Source of the DNA: Archegozetes longisetosus
Lineage: Eukaryota > Arthropoda > Arachnida > Sarcoptiformes > Trhypochthoniidae
Direction of reading: 5' to 3'
Assembly: GCA_018873245.2 (NCBI GenBank)
Contig: JAEMBT020000006.1
Coordinates: 1,987,855-2,051,854, forward strand
Length of the DNA: 64,000 nt
Made by a program: the position numbers and the translations under genes. Below are positions 34,357-47,599 of the stretch, piece by piece (position 1 is the first letter of the stretch; the number at the start of each line of letters is the position of its first letter). Below the pieces are notes generated by a model. That model ran no database searches. It was not told the DNA's origin and was given only the letters and a program-made list of their open reading frames with translations.

Positions 34357-35626
34357 TTACTTCGTTCAATAAGTTTTAAAGTAAAACTTTATTGGTCATC
34401 AAAATACGAAATTGAACACTCTAGTTTACAAAGTATTCCCCCTTGGCCTCTATGCACCTCTCCATCCTTCTCTTCCACATGTTAAAAGCCTCGCGCCAAT
34501 CACTTTCTGAAATCGATGCAAAACATTCGTGTACTGCTAAATCTATCTCTTCTTCCGATGCAAATGATCGCTCACGTAGGTTGCGTTTCAGTCCAGAGAA
34601 GAGCCAAAAAACACACATTGCTAAATCGGACGAATAAGGAGGTGCGGTATCGTTTTGATATTATTTTTGGTCAAATACTCAGATGTAAGATTCGCTGTGT
34701 GACTTGAGGCATTATCATGATGTAGAAGGAGGCCACTTTTGGACACGCTATCCAAGACCTGTGGGAGGCATTGGGTGGTGTACCAGAGAGCTGTTACACT
34801 CTTCTGCCCTTCCAACTTGACAGCTTCGATCAGACTTTGTTGTTGAAAAATACTGCGTAGAGAACTCTTCCAACAGTTCTGCTACGTTTAGGGACTTGTA
34901 GCCGATCCTCATCTTCAAAGACCCACAGTTTTGACTCAGAGTGAGTCGGCTCATCATAATAATAAACATACGTTTCATCACCTGTTACTATTTTATTAAT
35001 GAGCTTAATACCATGATTCTTCCATATCCTCAAATTCTCTCTACAAATATCGACACGAACCTGTTTTTGTTCATCAGATAGTTTATGGGAGACAAAGTGA
35101 CACATCAGCTTACGAAGGCTAAGTTTCTCATGTAAAATTGAGTAGATGCTGCCGCGGCTAATCTTTGTTTGATACTCTAGCTCGTCATATGTTATTCGTG
35201 GATTTGATCTCACGATTTCTCTCACAATATCTACATTTTTATTTTGGGGTCTGCCAGGACGAGATTCATCTCTGAGTGTCTGCCGACCAAATATGAATTG
35301 ACGCATCCAGTAATCAACTGTGGATTTTGACACAACATTATCTCCCAAACGACGAGTGATACGCGAGTGAATTTCGGTTGCATCTTTAATGTACAGATAT
35401 TCATAAAAAATTATTGCCCTAATTTGCTCTCTATTGAGCTCCGTTTTTGTATTCAAAGGATTGTTGAGAAGATGTTTTAAAGTTATAATCCAAATAAAAG
35501 TATTAACATTAAACTAATAAAAATATCAATTTTTATGTTTTAAAAGACGCTAATTTCGGTGGACGACCTGATACTAATGTATCTTTTAATATAAGAGAGT
35601 ACTTTAAAACTTATTGAACGAAGTAA
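34357..35626. mobile_element. mariner element, near full length
   Basis: A 1270-bp element flanked by TA (34355-34356, 35627-35628), with inverted ends TTACTTCGTTCAATAAGTTT at both sides (about 27 nt of match). The size matches an autonomous mariner. The transposase runs on the minus strand but is frameshifted (34421-35456). Confidence 0.93.
34421..35456 (-). pseudogene. Frameshifted mariner transposase
   Basis: Three open pieces in different frames make up one D,D,D transposase. 34830-35456: N-terminal helix-turn-helix region (ITRRLGDNVVSKSTVDYW, DESRPGRP) and the first catalytic Asp in VTGDETYVYYYDEP. About 34621-34845: LLHHDNASSHTANLT with the second Asp. 34421-34660: PPYSSDLAMCVFWLF with the third Asp, then the C-terminal WKRRMERCIEA. 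The two breaks are near 34840 and 34650. The second and third Asp are about 30 codons apart rather than the mariner-typical 34 intervening residues, implying a small deletion at the second break. All motifs survive, but the gene is inactive. Confidence 0.88.
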
Positions 35627-35628
35627 TA

Positions 35629-36025
35629 TAATACACACTTAATGTTAGATTTTTACAAACTGTAAATTACAAAAATAAAATTTAAAATGCACTATAACAT
35701 TGATATATTAATTAACATGAACATTTATTTCATAAAAATAGCTTTCTTTAAACAAACACATCATTCTATGATTAACTGACAAAGTTAGAAAACTTGGTTC
35801 TTGAAAATTAAGTATCTCTTAAACAATTTATTTTACTGTATTTGATAGTATACTTTCCATCATATTTTTGATACGTACTCGACACTTTCTTCAATAAAAA
35901 TGTTATATTAAGGGTATTCACCAATTGTCAACTTATTGACAATAAACATCTACTACCAATATAGGTTATTCTTAGTTGTTTTAGCTCCACTGACAAATTC
36001 ATATTATATCTATTCCACTGTATTA
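35629..36025. other. Spacer between mariner and hAT remnant
   Basis: AT-rich, nothing recognised. Confidence 0.4.
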
Positions 36026-36033
36026 CACAGAAA

Positions 36034-36659
36034 CACTACCGTAGCCAGCTTTTTTGGTCCGGGGGGCTAAATGTCTGAAAATTCTCAGTTAAGATAAGCT
36101 TTATTTAATCAAAATTTAATAGAATACAATTTTTCTGTTACAATGATTTTACCAAATCCAATGGCAAAATTATCTAGATTAATAGATAATGCAATTTCTC
36201 TTTCAATCGAAATAAGAGCCAAACCGTTTAATCTGTCATTAGGCATCGAAATTCTCAAATAAGTTTTAATTCTTCTTAATGTTGAAAAACTCTTTTCACA
36301 CAAAACATTAACACATCCTATAGTTAATGATATCTTAAAATACTTTAATAAATCTGGCATAGAGTTTGATTAATCAGTTAATTTTTCATAGACATTAAAA
36401 GTATCTTCGCATTCATAGAATAATAATTTTGCAGTTTCAGAATTTGACTTTAAATTTTCTAGATTCAAACAATAATGAGTAGCAAAAGGCTTCATAATTT
36501 CAAAGTTCATGAAATGCTTGGATATTGGATAGCAAGCGCTAACTCCCATTAAAATATCTGTTAATTTATTATCAAACCTTTGATTTAACTTAAACTTTGA
36601 AAAATCTTTGGGGGGGGGGGCTATAGCTCCCTAGCCCCCCCGCGCTGGCTACGGCTGTG
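36034..36659. mobile_element. hAT element remnant with transposase end
   Basis: A 626-bp element with 8-bp flanks CACAGAAA (36026-36033) and CACAGAAG (36660-36667), 7 of 8 matching. The ends are CACTACCGTAGCCAGC and CACAGCCGTAGCCAGC (reverse strand), followed by G/C-rich stretches (GGGGGG near 36060, and a long G run at about 36610). It contains the C-terminal part of a hAT transposase on the minus strand. It is internally deleted. Confidence 0.87.
36109..36604 (-). pseudogene. hAT transposase C-terminus
   Basis: Reads on minus from about 36604: LTDILMGVSACYPISKHFMN, then MKPFATHYCLNLENLKS, a TAA at about 36373, then in the same frame the hAT dimerisation region with NVLCEKSFSTLRRIKTYLR and NDRLNGLALISIERE to a stop at 36109. 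These are the conserved words of the C-terminal end of hAT transposases of the TTF-zinc-finger/DUF4371 type. Only the end of the protein remains and it has one in-frame stop. Confidence 0.83.
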
Positions 36660-36667
36660 CACAGAAG

Positions 36668-37420
36668 CCCAAATGCATTTTAAGAATTCTGACTGATACA
36701 GTAGTGTCACTCTCACTAAGGTCTACGCATAATGCGAAAAATTGACACTATTGGCAGCACTAGTTTTAATGCAAATTATAGACAAATACAATTTTTTAAT
36801 GCAAGTTTGAAGTGAAGAGTCCGTTTGTCAGTGTCTCTAAATTTTACTCTACTAAAACGCGCCAACAATAATGCTAATTCTTTGCCTGATCAAAAGTACT
36901 TGTATGACGTTTGATATATTTCCAGAAAATTTAAATCAATTTTTTCAAGATATTGAAACTTCAAAATGACATACTAAGAACCCTTGATATCGATTGCAGT
37001 CTTTCAATTCGATAACCAAAATAAAATATGATTAAAGCGAAGTCTCAGGTGCTATATTGAGATCAGTATTTTATATCTAAATTTATTCAGTAACTTTCGC
37101 TAATTCCTCAATTAAAAAGAAATGATGTATAAAGTATTATTTTAATGATATGCACTTTTATATATTTATTTTTGCAAATTATAGACTCGACCGTAAATTT
37201 AAGATATACGATCTATCATAACATCAATTTTTATACACACAATTTTTTTATAATAAGACTAGTTCAATCAAGCTTGGATTAATACTATGTTCAGAATAGG
37301 CAAAACAGATTGCCTTTGATAACATATTTTGTTTAGAATATTAATAATAGACTTCACAAAGAATTAATATTATCGATAATTGGATAAAACATGAAAAAAC
37401 GAAAGCCGATTAAAACCAAA
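36668..37420. other. Spacer downstream of protease copy 4
   Basis: AT-rich; no gene or defined repeat recognised. Confidence 0.45.
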
Positions 37421-38819
37421 TTAAACTATGTTGTTTGTAATCCAAGTTCGTTGATTTGCAACTGAAGCATAAATGGTGGGGAGTGTAGCGTGAGTACATC
37501 CTGAAGGACCCCATGAGACTACTCCGACCAATGTACTGCCTGAGGTCAATGGTCCACCTGAATCACCCTATAATTTAACAATTTGAAAAAAATTGATTTA
37601 AGTATAATTCCTGAACAATTGATCTCTAGTCTATCTTTTGTATTAATGATCATAAAGATTGAGTTTGAATGAAAAGTTATAGTTCCTTATTGGGAAACTA
37701 TTGCGATGCATAGAAATACATACATTGCAAGCTGATCTCGATGTACTGTGTGCGCAAACCATTCTTGCGGTCACAGCGTTTGCAGAACTCCATCTAGAAT
37801 TGCATGTAGTTCTGTCCACTACAGCCAAATCTGCGTACAATAGAACGGAAGACACAGAACCACCGCCTGATGTTCTACCGAAACCACTCACTCTAACAGT
37901 TGCACCCGAGGCCGGATCAGCACTGGCCAATGAGATTGTAGCTGCATTAGTTCCAGGAGTGAATGCGGATGCTATTTGTAGAATTGCGTAATCGTAGTCG
38001 ATTGTGCTTGAGCTATAACTTCCGTGTTTAATTATTCTTTGAACGGCAACTACGGTGCCACCAGTACTGGTGAGTGTGTTATATCTTATAGAGAATAATG
38101 ACGGACTGTTTTCCGATCTGTTAAATTAGTAAGAAATAACATATTTGTTAATCATTTATTAATTTTGAAATTGCTTTAATTTTTGCCCTATTTATGAATT
38201 AAAATCTTCATAAGTTTTGTCTTAATATTATCAAATCTTTTAGATCTAGGCTATAAGTTTAGTCAGTTTCCTCTGAAGTCACAATTAGAAAGTTAGGTTT
38301 TAATTCAAATGAGATTATTTCAGCTTAAAAGCAAACTTTGTTACTTCAATAACTGATTTCGTATTCATAAAACCCTTTCATTCAAAATCACGTCAGTTCT
38401 GAATTGTTATTGTATTTGAATTCATAAAAATTCATTGCATAAGCATTTGTAGTCTTATTTCCCGAAATAATAAATCAATTTTTATGATAAATTTCTATAT
38501 AAGTTTGCAAAAATCCTAAAACTACAATTATAACTGAACTTAATCTATGGACATACCCATCGACACAGTGAGCTGCAGACAGAACACTACGACTCGAAAC
38601 CCAAGATCCGCCACAAATGAAACTACCACTTCTTTGAAGTAGGATTTGGTAGGGACGACCACCACTTGAAACTTGAGTGCCTCCAACAACTCGAGAGAGA
38701 TCTACTTCATCGTCTCTCATAACGAAATGCCATTTATCTCTCAATGACTCTGGAAGTGGTAGTCTTCCAGCAGATGCTAAAGCAATACATGCTAAAACAA
38801 TTGTTATAAAGAACTTCAT
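37421..38819 (-). CDS. Secreted chymotrypsin-like serine protease (copy 4)
   Basis: Three exons: 38557-38819, 37724-38117 and 37421-37567, with introns of 439 and 156 nt (phases 2 and 0), giving 267 residues. Exons 1 and 2 have exactly the same lengths as in copy 3 (263 and 394 nt) and the proteins are close paralogues. Signal peptide [16 protein letters not shown]; propeptide ends VDLSR before VVGG. Triad: LSAAHCVDG, the exon 2 Asp (its DYDYAIL segment) and GDSGGP. S189 (RSACNGDS), G216 (VSWGPSGC) and Thr at the 226 position (LPTIY). The last exon is more diverged than the first two. It is a duplicate of copy 3 with its promoter. A foldback element later inserted about 200 bp upstream. Confidence 0.92.
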
Positions 38820-38871
38820 TTTGGCTCTCTAGACGTTGGATTGCAAAGTGTTTGAGCATTAGTTGGTTCGC

Positions 38872-38880
38872 GTTTATATA
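38872..38880 (-). promoter_or_regulatory. TATA box and conserved promoter of protease copy 4
   Basis: TATATAAAC on minus, 53 nt before the ATG, inside an 80-nt block shared with the promoter of copy 3. Confidence 0.65.
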
Positions 38881-39019
38881 TCAAATGCTAAAGGATCTCT
38901 TGTCATAAAATGATTTCTAATCTTTTTTGATCGTATTTTGCTTACGTGAGTTGATATTGTAAAAAATCTCGTGAAAACTTGCATTAATAAAAAGTTTTAA
39001 TCCCTTCTTATCTTTATTT

Positions 39020-39802
39020 GGGTGACAATCATTTGACCGACAATCATTTGACCGACACTCATTTGACCGACACTCATTTGATCGACAGGTACTCTTGACC
39101 GACACTCATTTGACCGACAATCATTTGACCGACAGGTACGTTTGACCGACACTCATTTAACCGACAGGTACAGTTGTGTCAGAATAAATTATTCCAGTGA
39201 ATTACTGACAGGTGGTTAAAAATCCTTATTTCATTAAAAACACTGAATGCGTGATATCAGAGAGATATGATTTTTTAAAAAGTTCAATCAAAGCCAAAAT
39301 ACTACAAACTTGAATGAAAATAAATCTATTATGACTAATATGTACGAAATGACTAATAAAAGAAGCATTCGATCACTTCATAATCAACGATTTGTAAACA
39401 TCTTTTGCAATGAAATAGAAATAATTTTTTTTTAGATTGTTTATTCCGATATTGCGTCACTTGTAAAGAACTAATAATTTTTTGTTAATATTTGTTCAAG
39501 AGTTTTTTAAACATGATTATTTATAAATTTTTTCCATTGAAACATATATTGAATTTTATTATATGAATAAAGTATGATGTGAGCTCATTGTTTAAAACAA
39601 AATCCGAAAAAGAGGTTACCTCGAGATAGGCTTTTTTATTATCGGGGCGTTCATATGTCGGTTAAATGAATGTCGATCAAGTGTACCTGTCGGTCAAATG
39701 AGTGTCGGTCAAATGAGTGTCGGTCAAACGTTCCTGTCGGTCAAATGAGTGTCGGTCAAATGATTGTCGGCCAAATGATTGTCGGTCAAATGTACTAAAC
39801 CC
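39020..39802. mobile_element. Foldback/MULE-like element B
   Basis: A 783-bp copy of the 17475-18633 element, with the same ends (GGGTGACA and ACTAAACCC), the same 15-mer arrays in inverted orientation and a nearly identical interior. It lacks about 340 bp of the middle (equivalent to about 17958-18295 of copy A) and several repeat units. The target duplication is CTTTATTT (39012-39019, 39803-39810). It interrupts the upstream region shared by protease copies 3 and 4. Very high similarity to copy A suggests recent movement or gene conversion. Confidence 0.88.
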
Positions 39803-39810
39803 CTTTATTT

Positions 39811-40163
39811 TGTGTTTTATGACAAAATTAGTTAAGTTGTAGTCAATTTCTGAACAATATAAAATATGACCCAAATGCTAGCTCATATCTTATTTCATTT
39901 GCCATATAAAACCACATAACTTTTATACAGAATATTGATTATGTTTTAATTGAGCCTAAGGTATCCCACCAATGTGGAAACCGGAAAATTCCAAGCGAAG
40001 ATCCAAAGATTATATTGATTTTGACAAAATATGTACTTTTCTAATTTAAAGCCTATTGCGTAATAATCTTAAACTTGAATTATGATCTATTTTGTGGCAA
40101 TTATTGCAACAAGTTGACGATACTTTCAAGTTATTAACAGATTTAAGTTGAAGTATTCATGTA
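39811..40163. other. Displaced upstream block of protease copy 4
   Basis: 39815-39905 continues the homology with 29250-29360 after interruption by element B. The rest is AT-rich, with nothing recognised. Confidence 0.6.
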
Positions 40164-40381
40164 CTATCACCTCCAAAAGCCTTTGTTAAACTCTGAACGA
40201 AAAATTAAGGGAAAGAGATATTAAAACAAAAATTTAATTTTTAACTTTAAGGGGTTTCATAGCAATGATAGTATGCATTCGGAAAATAGTATTTAGTGAT
40301 AGAGTTTTATAGCATTCCCTCAAAATTTTGACTATAATTTTTCGCGAAATTCGAATTTTTACAGACTTTTGGAGGTGATAG
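40164..40381. mobile_element. Small TA-flanked MITE
   Basis: A 218-bp element with inverted ends CTATCACCTCCAAAAG at both sides (perfect over 16 nt, weaker inside), bounded by TA (40162-40163, 40382-40383). It has no coding capacity. It probably belongs to the Tc1/mariner group by its TA target. Confidence 0.72.
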
Positions 40382-40383
40382 TA

Positions 40384-41207
40384 CTTTCGGCTCTGACTGG
40401 CTTCGCCACTAGTTTTACTTATCGTGGTCTTTAACGAACAATAATTATTACGTCAGGATTCTTTTCAATAAATTTTGTTTTATTTTTTTAACAACTACTT
40501 TAAAATACTTGATAAAGAACTTGAAAACACTCAGAATTTCGAAATAAATTATATTATTTATCATGTTATCAATGTTTTATTTTATTAGATCTAAAGATAA
40601 TTAGTAAATCTAAATGACTTGTGGCACCTTAAATTAGATTCTTTTATCTATCTTAAAAGAAAATTGGCAAAAGCAGAGCAATTATGTTGAAGGTTGAAAA
40701 AAATACAAATATAAAATAAATTCTAACTAAAAGACAAAATTTAGATCGAATTACTATTCATTCTAAATCACTGATCAGTTTTGTTAAAGATTTAGCTTCG
40801 AAATTGCATAATCTCAAAGTTTGAAATGCAAGATCTCAATGTCTGTTGAAGCTACTGTCAGTGCTATTTGGGTGGTAAACCTAGAATTCGCTTAAAACGA
40901 TCAAATATTGTTAAATAATGAAAAGTTTGTGAAACAACTTGTTGAAAAAATACTTATGAATTTTATGAGTAGAAAAATAACAAAGCAAACGATCAACATA
41001 GGAAGAAATTATAATTTTTAAATTGCGTCACTATAACAGCAAAGTATAGATGAATACTAAGTAATATTGATTGATGTAATAAATGTGTGCACTCCAATTC
41101 TAAAATATACAGTATATTATATACTGTAAAAGACTGAACTTTACGTACTTTTAACAATTAATTCGTTTCTTTGATTATTGAAATTATTTAGAAATTTAAG
41201 AGCCCAG
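40384..41207. other. Intergenic stretch
   Basis: AT-rich, nothing recognised. Confidence 0.4.
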
Positions 41208-41209
41208 TA

Positions 41210-41705
41210 CAATACTTTTCATAAGAGTGTGAGTTTGCACTGAATAGTCAATTCTGATGAGACTTCAATTTTTGTTAATCTTTTAATATCGCATTTTCAA
41301 TCTTCAAACAACTAATTAGTAATCCAAATAACTTAAAGTCATAACCAAAATCACTAAAAATCAAAGTCAGTCACTTTCTATTTAATTGAAACATGTTTGT
41401 TAGTGTTATAAACCAAATCACTTAAATGACGACTTTAATCGACATCCAATCAAATATAATAATAGCTAAGTATCTTCACCCAAAACTTGTAATTAGCCCA
41501 TATTCTTATTATAACATTAAAAGAGCATGCCTTCGATTGAACAGAAAATGACTGACTGAGCGATTTTGGGTATGACTTATAAGTTGTTTGGATTACTAAT
41601 TAGTTTTTTTGAAGATTCAAAATGCGATATTAAAAGATTAACAAAATTGAAGTCTTATCAGAATTGACTATTCAGTGCAAACTCACACTCTTATGAAAAG
41701 TATTG
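41210..41705. mobile_element. MITE with long (about 145-nt) inverted repeats
   Basis: Left arm 41210-41352 and right arm about 41565-41705 are complementary with about 90% or more agreement (shared words CAATACTTTTCATAAGAGTG, GAGTTTGCACTGAATAGTC and CTAATTAGTAATCCAAA). TA lies at both outer edges (41208-41209, 41706-41707). The roughly 210-bp centre has no coding region. A diverged relative of one arm is at 4325-4440. Confidence 0.82.
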
Positions 41706-41790
41706 TACAAGAGAAAGGTATTTCTTTTATAGATTACTAGTAATTAAAGATTCAAAAGAGCGGGTCAGTATGACATCTATTGCTTTACTT

Positions 41791-42202
41791 CAGCGATGTC
41801 CACTCGCGTTAACGCTCGGCGAACATAGAAACGCCCACTCACCCTACCAATAACGCTCGAGCGCCGAGTGTCATCGAGTGTTTAGTCATTGAAGGAGTCA
41901 TTCTGATGGAGAGTCAATCAGGAGTTGTCATAACTAAAAAGAGCAACAGGTTATCAAAAGATTCGATTCAAGCAATTATGTGCGTAGGTTCAATGTTAAG
42001 ATTTTTAATCAACAATAACTAATATGTATTCACTTTAAAAATATCGGATTCAATCAATAAATAATTTTTGTTCGAATTCTTGCACGATAAAAGCTAACGC
42101 TCGGTACTCTCCCTCGCGCTCACCCTAACACTCGAAGAGATTTGACACTCGACGCTCGCGCTCGCCACCGAGCGTCTAAAACTCGGGCGTTGAACATCAC
42201 TG
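41791..42202. mobile_element. hAT-type MITE with CGCTCG subterminal repeats
   Basis: A 412-bp element with flanks CTTTACTT (41783-41790) and CTTTATTT (42203-42210), 7 of 8 matching. The ends are CAGCGATGTCCACTCGC and CAGTGATGTTCAACGCC (reverse strand). Subterminal zones are dense in AACGCTCG/CGAGCG words. No coding region. Confidence 0.82.
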
Positions 42203-42210
42203 CTTTATTT

Positions 42211-42964
42211 TATCCTCATTCGATTGATGTTAGAAGTTTCGGTAAACAACTTGTATTCATCAGTTTGATCAGTTAAATAAGTCTTAACAAATTGATTTTT
42301 TTTCTATTCTTTTGTAAAAAATATAACATCGTATAAATGGATTTATTTTGAAAGTGTTTTACCTTCTCATAGTTAAAATCTTATATGAATGCATATAACA
42401 TATTATATAATACATGTTCAGACAAACTATTTCAAATGGAACAAACAGAAACTTTGTGTCCCTTTATCGCAGTATTGAAAAAAGACATTTCTCTTGCATT
42501 GAGCTCTTCAATAATTGAAGCAATTATTGCTTGTCATTGAATCATGTTGAATGTATCCAAAAATTTATGTTGTAAAATATGCAATCAAGTTCCGTATTTA
42601 AAACGCTATTAATTACTCAATGAAAAGTTTACAAATATTCGAATACTATTGAACAACTGAAAGTGGTAACTTAAGTTTATCTATACTATTAGTTCTTTAA
42701 TATATTGATCAAAAATCGTTCTATATTGAATAGTTAACAGATTAGACAATACTAACTGATATTGAATTTTGTTTGTTGAATCAAGTTTGCTGCTTTTCGT
42801 TGACTCACGGCATTAGTGCAGAAACTATTCGAAATATGTTTCTTAAATAATAGTTTATTATTTTTCACATTTAATGTCATACTTTCATTTATATAGAGTT
42901 GAATATTTAAGAAAATTGCTTTAAATATCTAAATTTAAACTATACAATAAAACTATACTAAGTA
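42211..42964. other. Intergenic stretch
   Basis: AT-rich, nothing recognised. Confidence 0.4.
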
Positions 42965-43515
42965 TTAGGTTTTCTCAAAAGTAATGTCGTTTTTTATTGA
43001 AAAGGTAAATTGAATTTTACAAATAGTTATAATAATTTAATCAATGATATAATTGCTCTCATTATCGATAACAACTCCCCATCTTTTGGTTAAATTGACG
43101 GGGATCCGACTCGATCTCTGACCTTAAAAGGTCATTATTCAATTCCACAGGTCGTCCAGAACGAGAGCGGTCCGAAAGGTCAAAGTCGCCCGACCGAAAT
43201 TTGTCTAACCATCTTGGCATTTGCGAACATCCAATACATCACCATAAATGGCACAAATATTCTTTGTGGCCTCCGTGGCCTTACTGCGCTTATGAAACTG
43301 ATAAAGCATACAATGCGTATATGAGCCTCTTCGAGAAATTGACCAGACATATCACCGGTGATAATTGAAAAATAATTTGATATCAAAGAAATTATCTTAA
43401 ACAACTGTTCTTTTGATTAAGAATAGGAATCTATTTATAATCAAATCAAAACCATTCAAAAATATCGTTACTATTTGGGTCATAAAAAAACGACAATACT
43501 TTCGAGAAAACCTAA
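42965..43515. mobile_element. Deleted mariner element with transposase N-terminus
   Basis: A 551-bp element between TA dinucleotides (42963-42964, 43516-43517), with ends TTAGGTTTTCTCAAAAGTAA on the left and TTAGGTTTTCTCGAAAGTAT on the right (reverse strand). On minus, about 43075-43330 encodes the mariner DNA-binding region in two frames: a segment ending ATKNICAIYG, then WLDKFRSGDFDLSDRSRSGR followed by PVELNND. The catalytic domain is gone. It is a different subfamily from the 34.4-kb mariner. Confidence 0.9.
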
Positions 43516-43517
43516 TA

Positions 43518-43999
43518 TTAAGTATTTTTTGTAGTGTTCAAAAGGACTGAATTTCTTCATGGAGTTATACTTTCGTAAATTTTTTAAATAAGTACTTATA
43601 AGAAGCCTATATGAACTCTCTGGCTGTTTATGTTAAATTAAAACTATGTACCAATTTTTAAATTGGGATCAAACGGTAAACAAATAAAACACCAATTTGA
43701 ATTAAAAACACCATGAATACTAATCTTAATTTTACCAACAGATACAAAAGAACGGCCTCAGTATAAATATTGAACAACCTCGATGTCAAAAATGTACACA
43801 AGACGATAATGCTATCATTAATTATTTTAAGATGAAGATTCCTGTATTAAAGTTTGGATTGTTTTTATATATAAGTACTCACCTGAAAGAAGACTATATT
43901 ACACAGAAATAGATCTAGACTTTTCAGTAAGGTTCTTAAAGACATTTTTGTTCAGAATAATCAATTTGATAAAAAATTAATGTTTATTTTCAAGAATTC
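43518..43999. other. Spacer downstream of protease copy 5
   Basis: AT-rich, no gene recognised. Confidence 0.4.
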
Positions 44000-44005
44000 T
44001 TTATT
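44000..44005 (-). promoter_or_regulatory. Polyadenylation signal of protease copy 5
   Basis: AATAAA on minus, about 42 nt after the stop; a second copy at 43983-43988. Confidence 0.5.
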
Positions 44006-44046
44006 TTGAATCAGAAGTTTTTAAAATTATTGAATTGTTTAGAAGT

Positions 44047-45905
<1,859 letters not shown>

Positions 45906-46125
45906 TTATCTCATTATATTTATGTCTTAGCTAAAAGTTTGGTTTTCACTTGTTTGAAGAACTGTCCTGAAAATTGTATGCGTTTTATTATTTTATTTGA
46001 TTCATAAATAATCTGACGCACATTTTTCTTATCTAACTTGAAAGTGAACCAAGACTTTTAGTCTTGTGCTTCATTATCTTGTGAAAATTCTTGTTTAATA
46101 GAGTTAAGTAAGAATGACTTTGAAG

Positions 46126-46518
46126 CAGGGATACCACCTTGCTTCAAAGATTTTGACTGAACAGCCCGGACTCCGGGCTGTTTGTCCAGATTTCCAAAAG
46201 ACCAGTGTCTGGATATTTATAGGAAAAACTTAAGAATTTTTCAATTGAAAGAAAAATATATCCAGATTTTTTTCTTATTTTAAATGAGAAACAGTATTCT
46301 TATTTTTTCACCTTAATATTCGTTGTCTAAAATATGGCGTTCAGGTCTCTTTTGGATATTTTAACTCTTTGTATAATTAATTGCAATTTGAGATTTTAGT
46401 AAAATATAAAAACGTAGTTCATAAGCCATGATTCGAATAAAATCTTGAATTTTCAATTAAGGGTACTTCTTTTGGTATTTTTATCCAGACTAACTTGTTT
46501 CAAAAGGTGATAACCCTA
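46126..46518. mobile_element. hAT-type MITE
   Basis: A 393-bp element with flanks CTTTGAAG (46118-46125) and CTTCGAAG (46519-46526), 7 of 8 matching. The ends are CAGGGATACCACCTT and TAGGGTTATCACCTT (reverse strand), as in hAT elements. Inside the left end is a perfect short hairpin, ACAGCCCGG / CCGGGCTGT (46161-46181). No coding region. Confidence 0.8.
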
Positions 46519-46526
46519 CTTCGAAG

Positions 46527-47599
46527 TTAAAAGAATTCTAGTAACTTTTAGGGTTTAATTTTTTTCATGAGTTATTTAATAAACGATAATAAATTATAGT
46601 TAATAGTCATAATAAAAATTTTATAAATGAAATGAAAGAGTGCTGATAAAAGGTGAACAGTTATAATTTAATGTTTTCTTAGATATTGGTTCCAAGTTTA
46701 TAATTTGTCTAAACTAAAATTTATATTATTCTGCTGAAAGAATTGTAAGTCAAATCCTCATACAAAATATCTGCCTTTCGTAATCTCGATAGAGTCATTT
46801 GTTAATTAGACACATTCAGCATAATTATACCGTTTATATAAAAATTTTAATCGGTTGAATCTTTGTAGTCCATCTGAGATAATATTAGTTGAACACACAA
46901 TAAAGTGATCTTAGACTTTCATTAAGAGCCTTAGAGAGAAAGTATAAAATTCAACTCAATTCAATTAGACTTTCATCTGGTCGTTAAAATCGAGGATAAA
47001 CTTCAAGTCAAAGATTTGATTAACTACTGAATCCACTGTAAAAAGCTAATATCTAGAAACAAATGTCAACTCAACCGAAATCAGATTAAGTTAATGACCG
47101 AAAATCGGTCTTCGCTAAGAGTCGAAGGATTGGACAAAGTTATGAGATGTATAAGAAGATAAATTTAGGAAAAAGACGTCGATAATTTGTTCTAGAAGTT
47201 ATATCCGAGTACAGACGTCGACACGCAGAGCTGTGGAAAATTTTTTATGAAGGCAAAGGAACCACTCTGTAGAAGGACTGAAAAATAGTCAGTAATAAGT
47301 TTATCAAAACTTTTGATGAGATTCTGGCAAACAGTTTGGTGATGACTGTCATCGAAGTCATAGTAATCGCTATTATATTAATTACTATGTTCTGAGAGGG
47401 GCCATTTCGAAGTTTCGAAAAATAACGTTTCGAAAATCCTGTTTCCAACCTTTATACCAGAAAGGACTCCTAATTCTTAAACTTAAACTAAATTTTGGAA
47501 CGAAATATTTTCGGGTAAATCCGGGCTAATGGTTCTAAAGGGGTTCCCGACCCCCCATCTCCAAGTGTAATACATCAATGGATTCAGTTCGTCGAGCTG
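46527..47599. other. Intergenic stretch
   Basis: AT-rich and without recognised genes. A minus-strand open stretch at 47245-47448 is not supported by any family resemblance. Confidence 0.4.

Noticed and set aside
38917-39105. Protein with repeated CRSNE/CRSND units (also 39677-39874)
   Set aside because: It is the translated 15-mer transposon array, not a gene.
46161-46181. Perfect short hairpin as a bacterial-type terminator
   Set aside because: Eukaryotic context, no T tract, and it lies within a hAT MITE.
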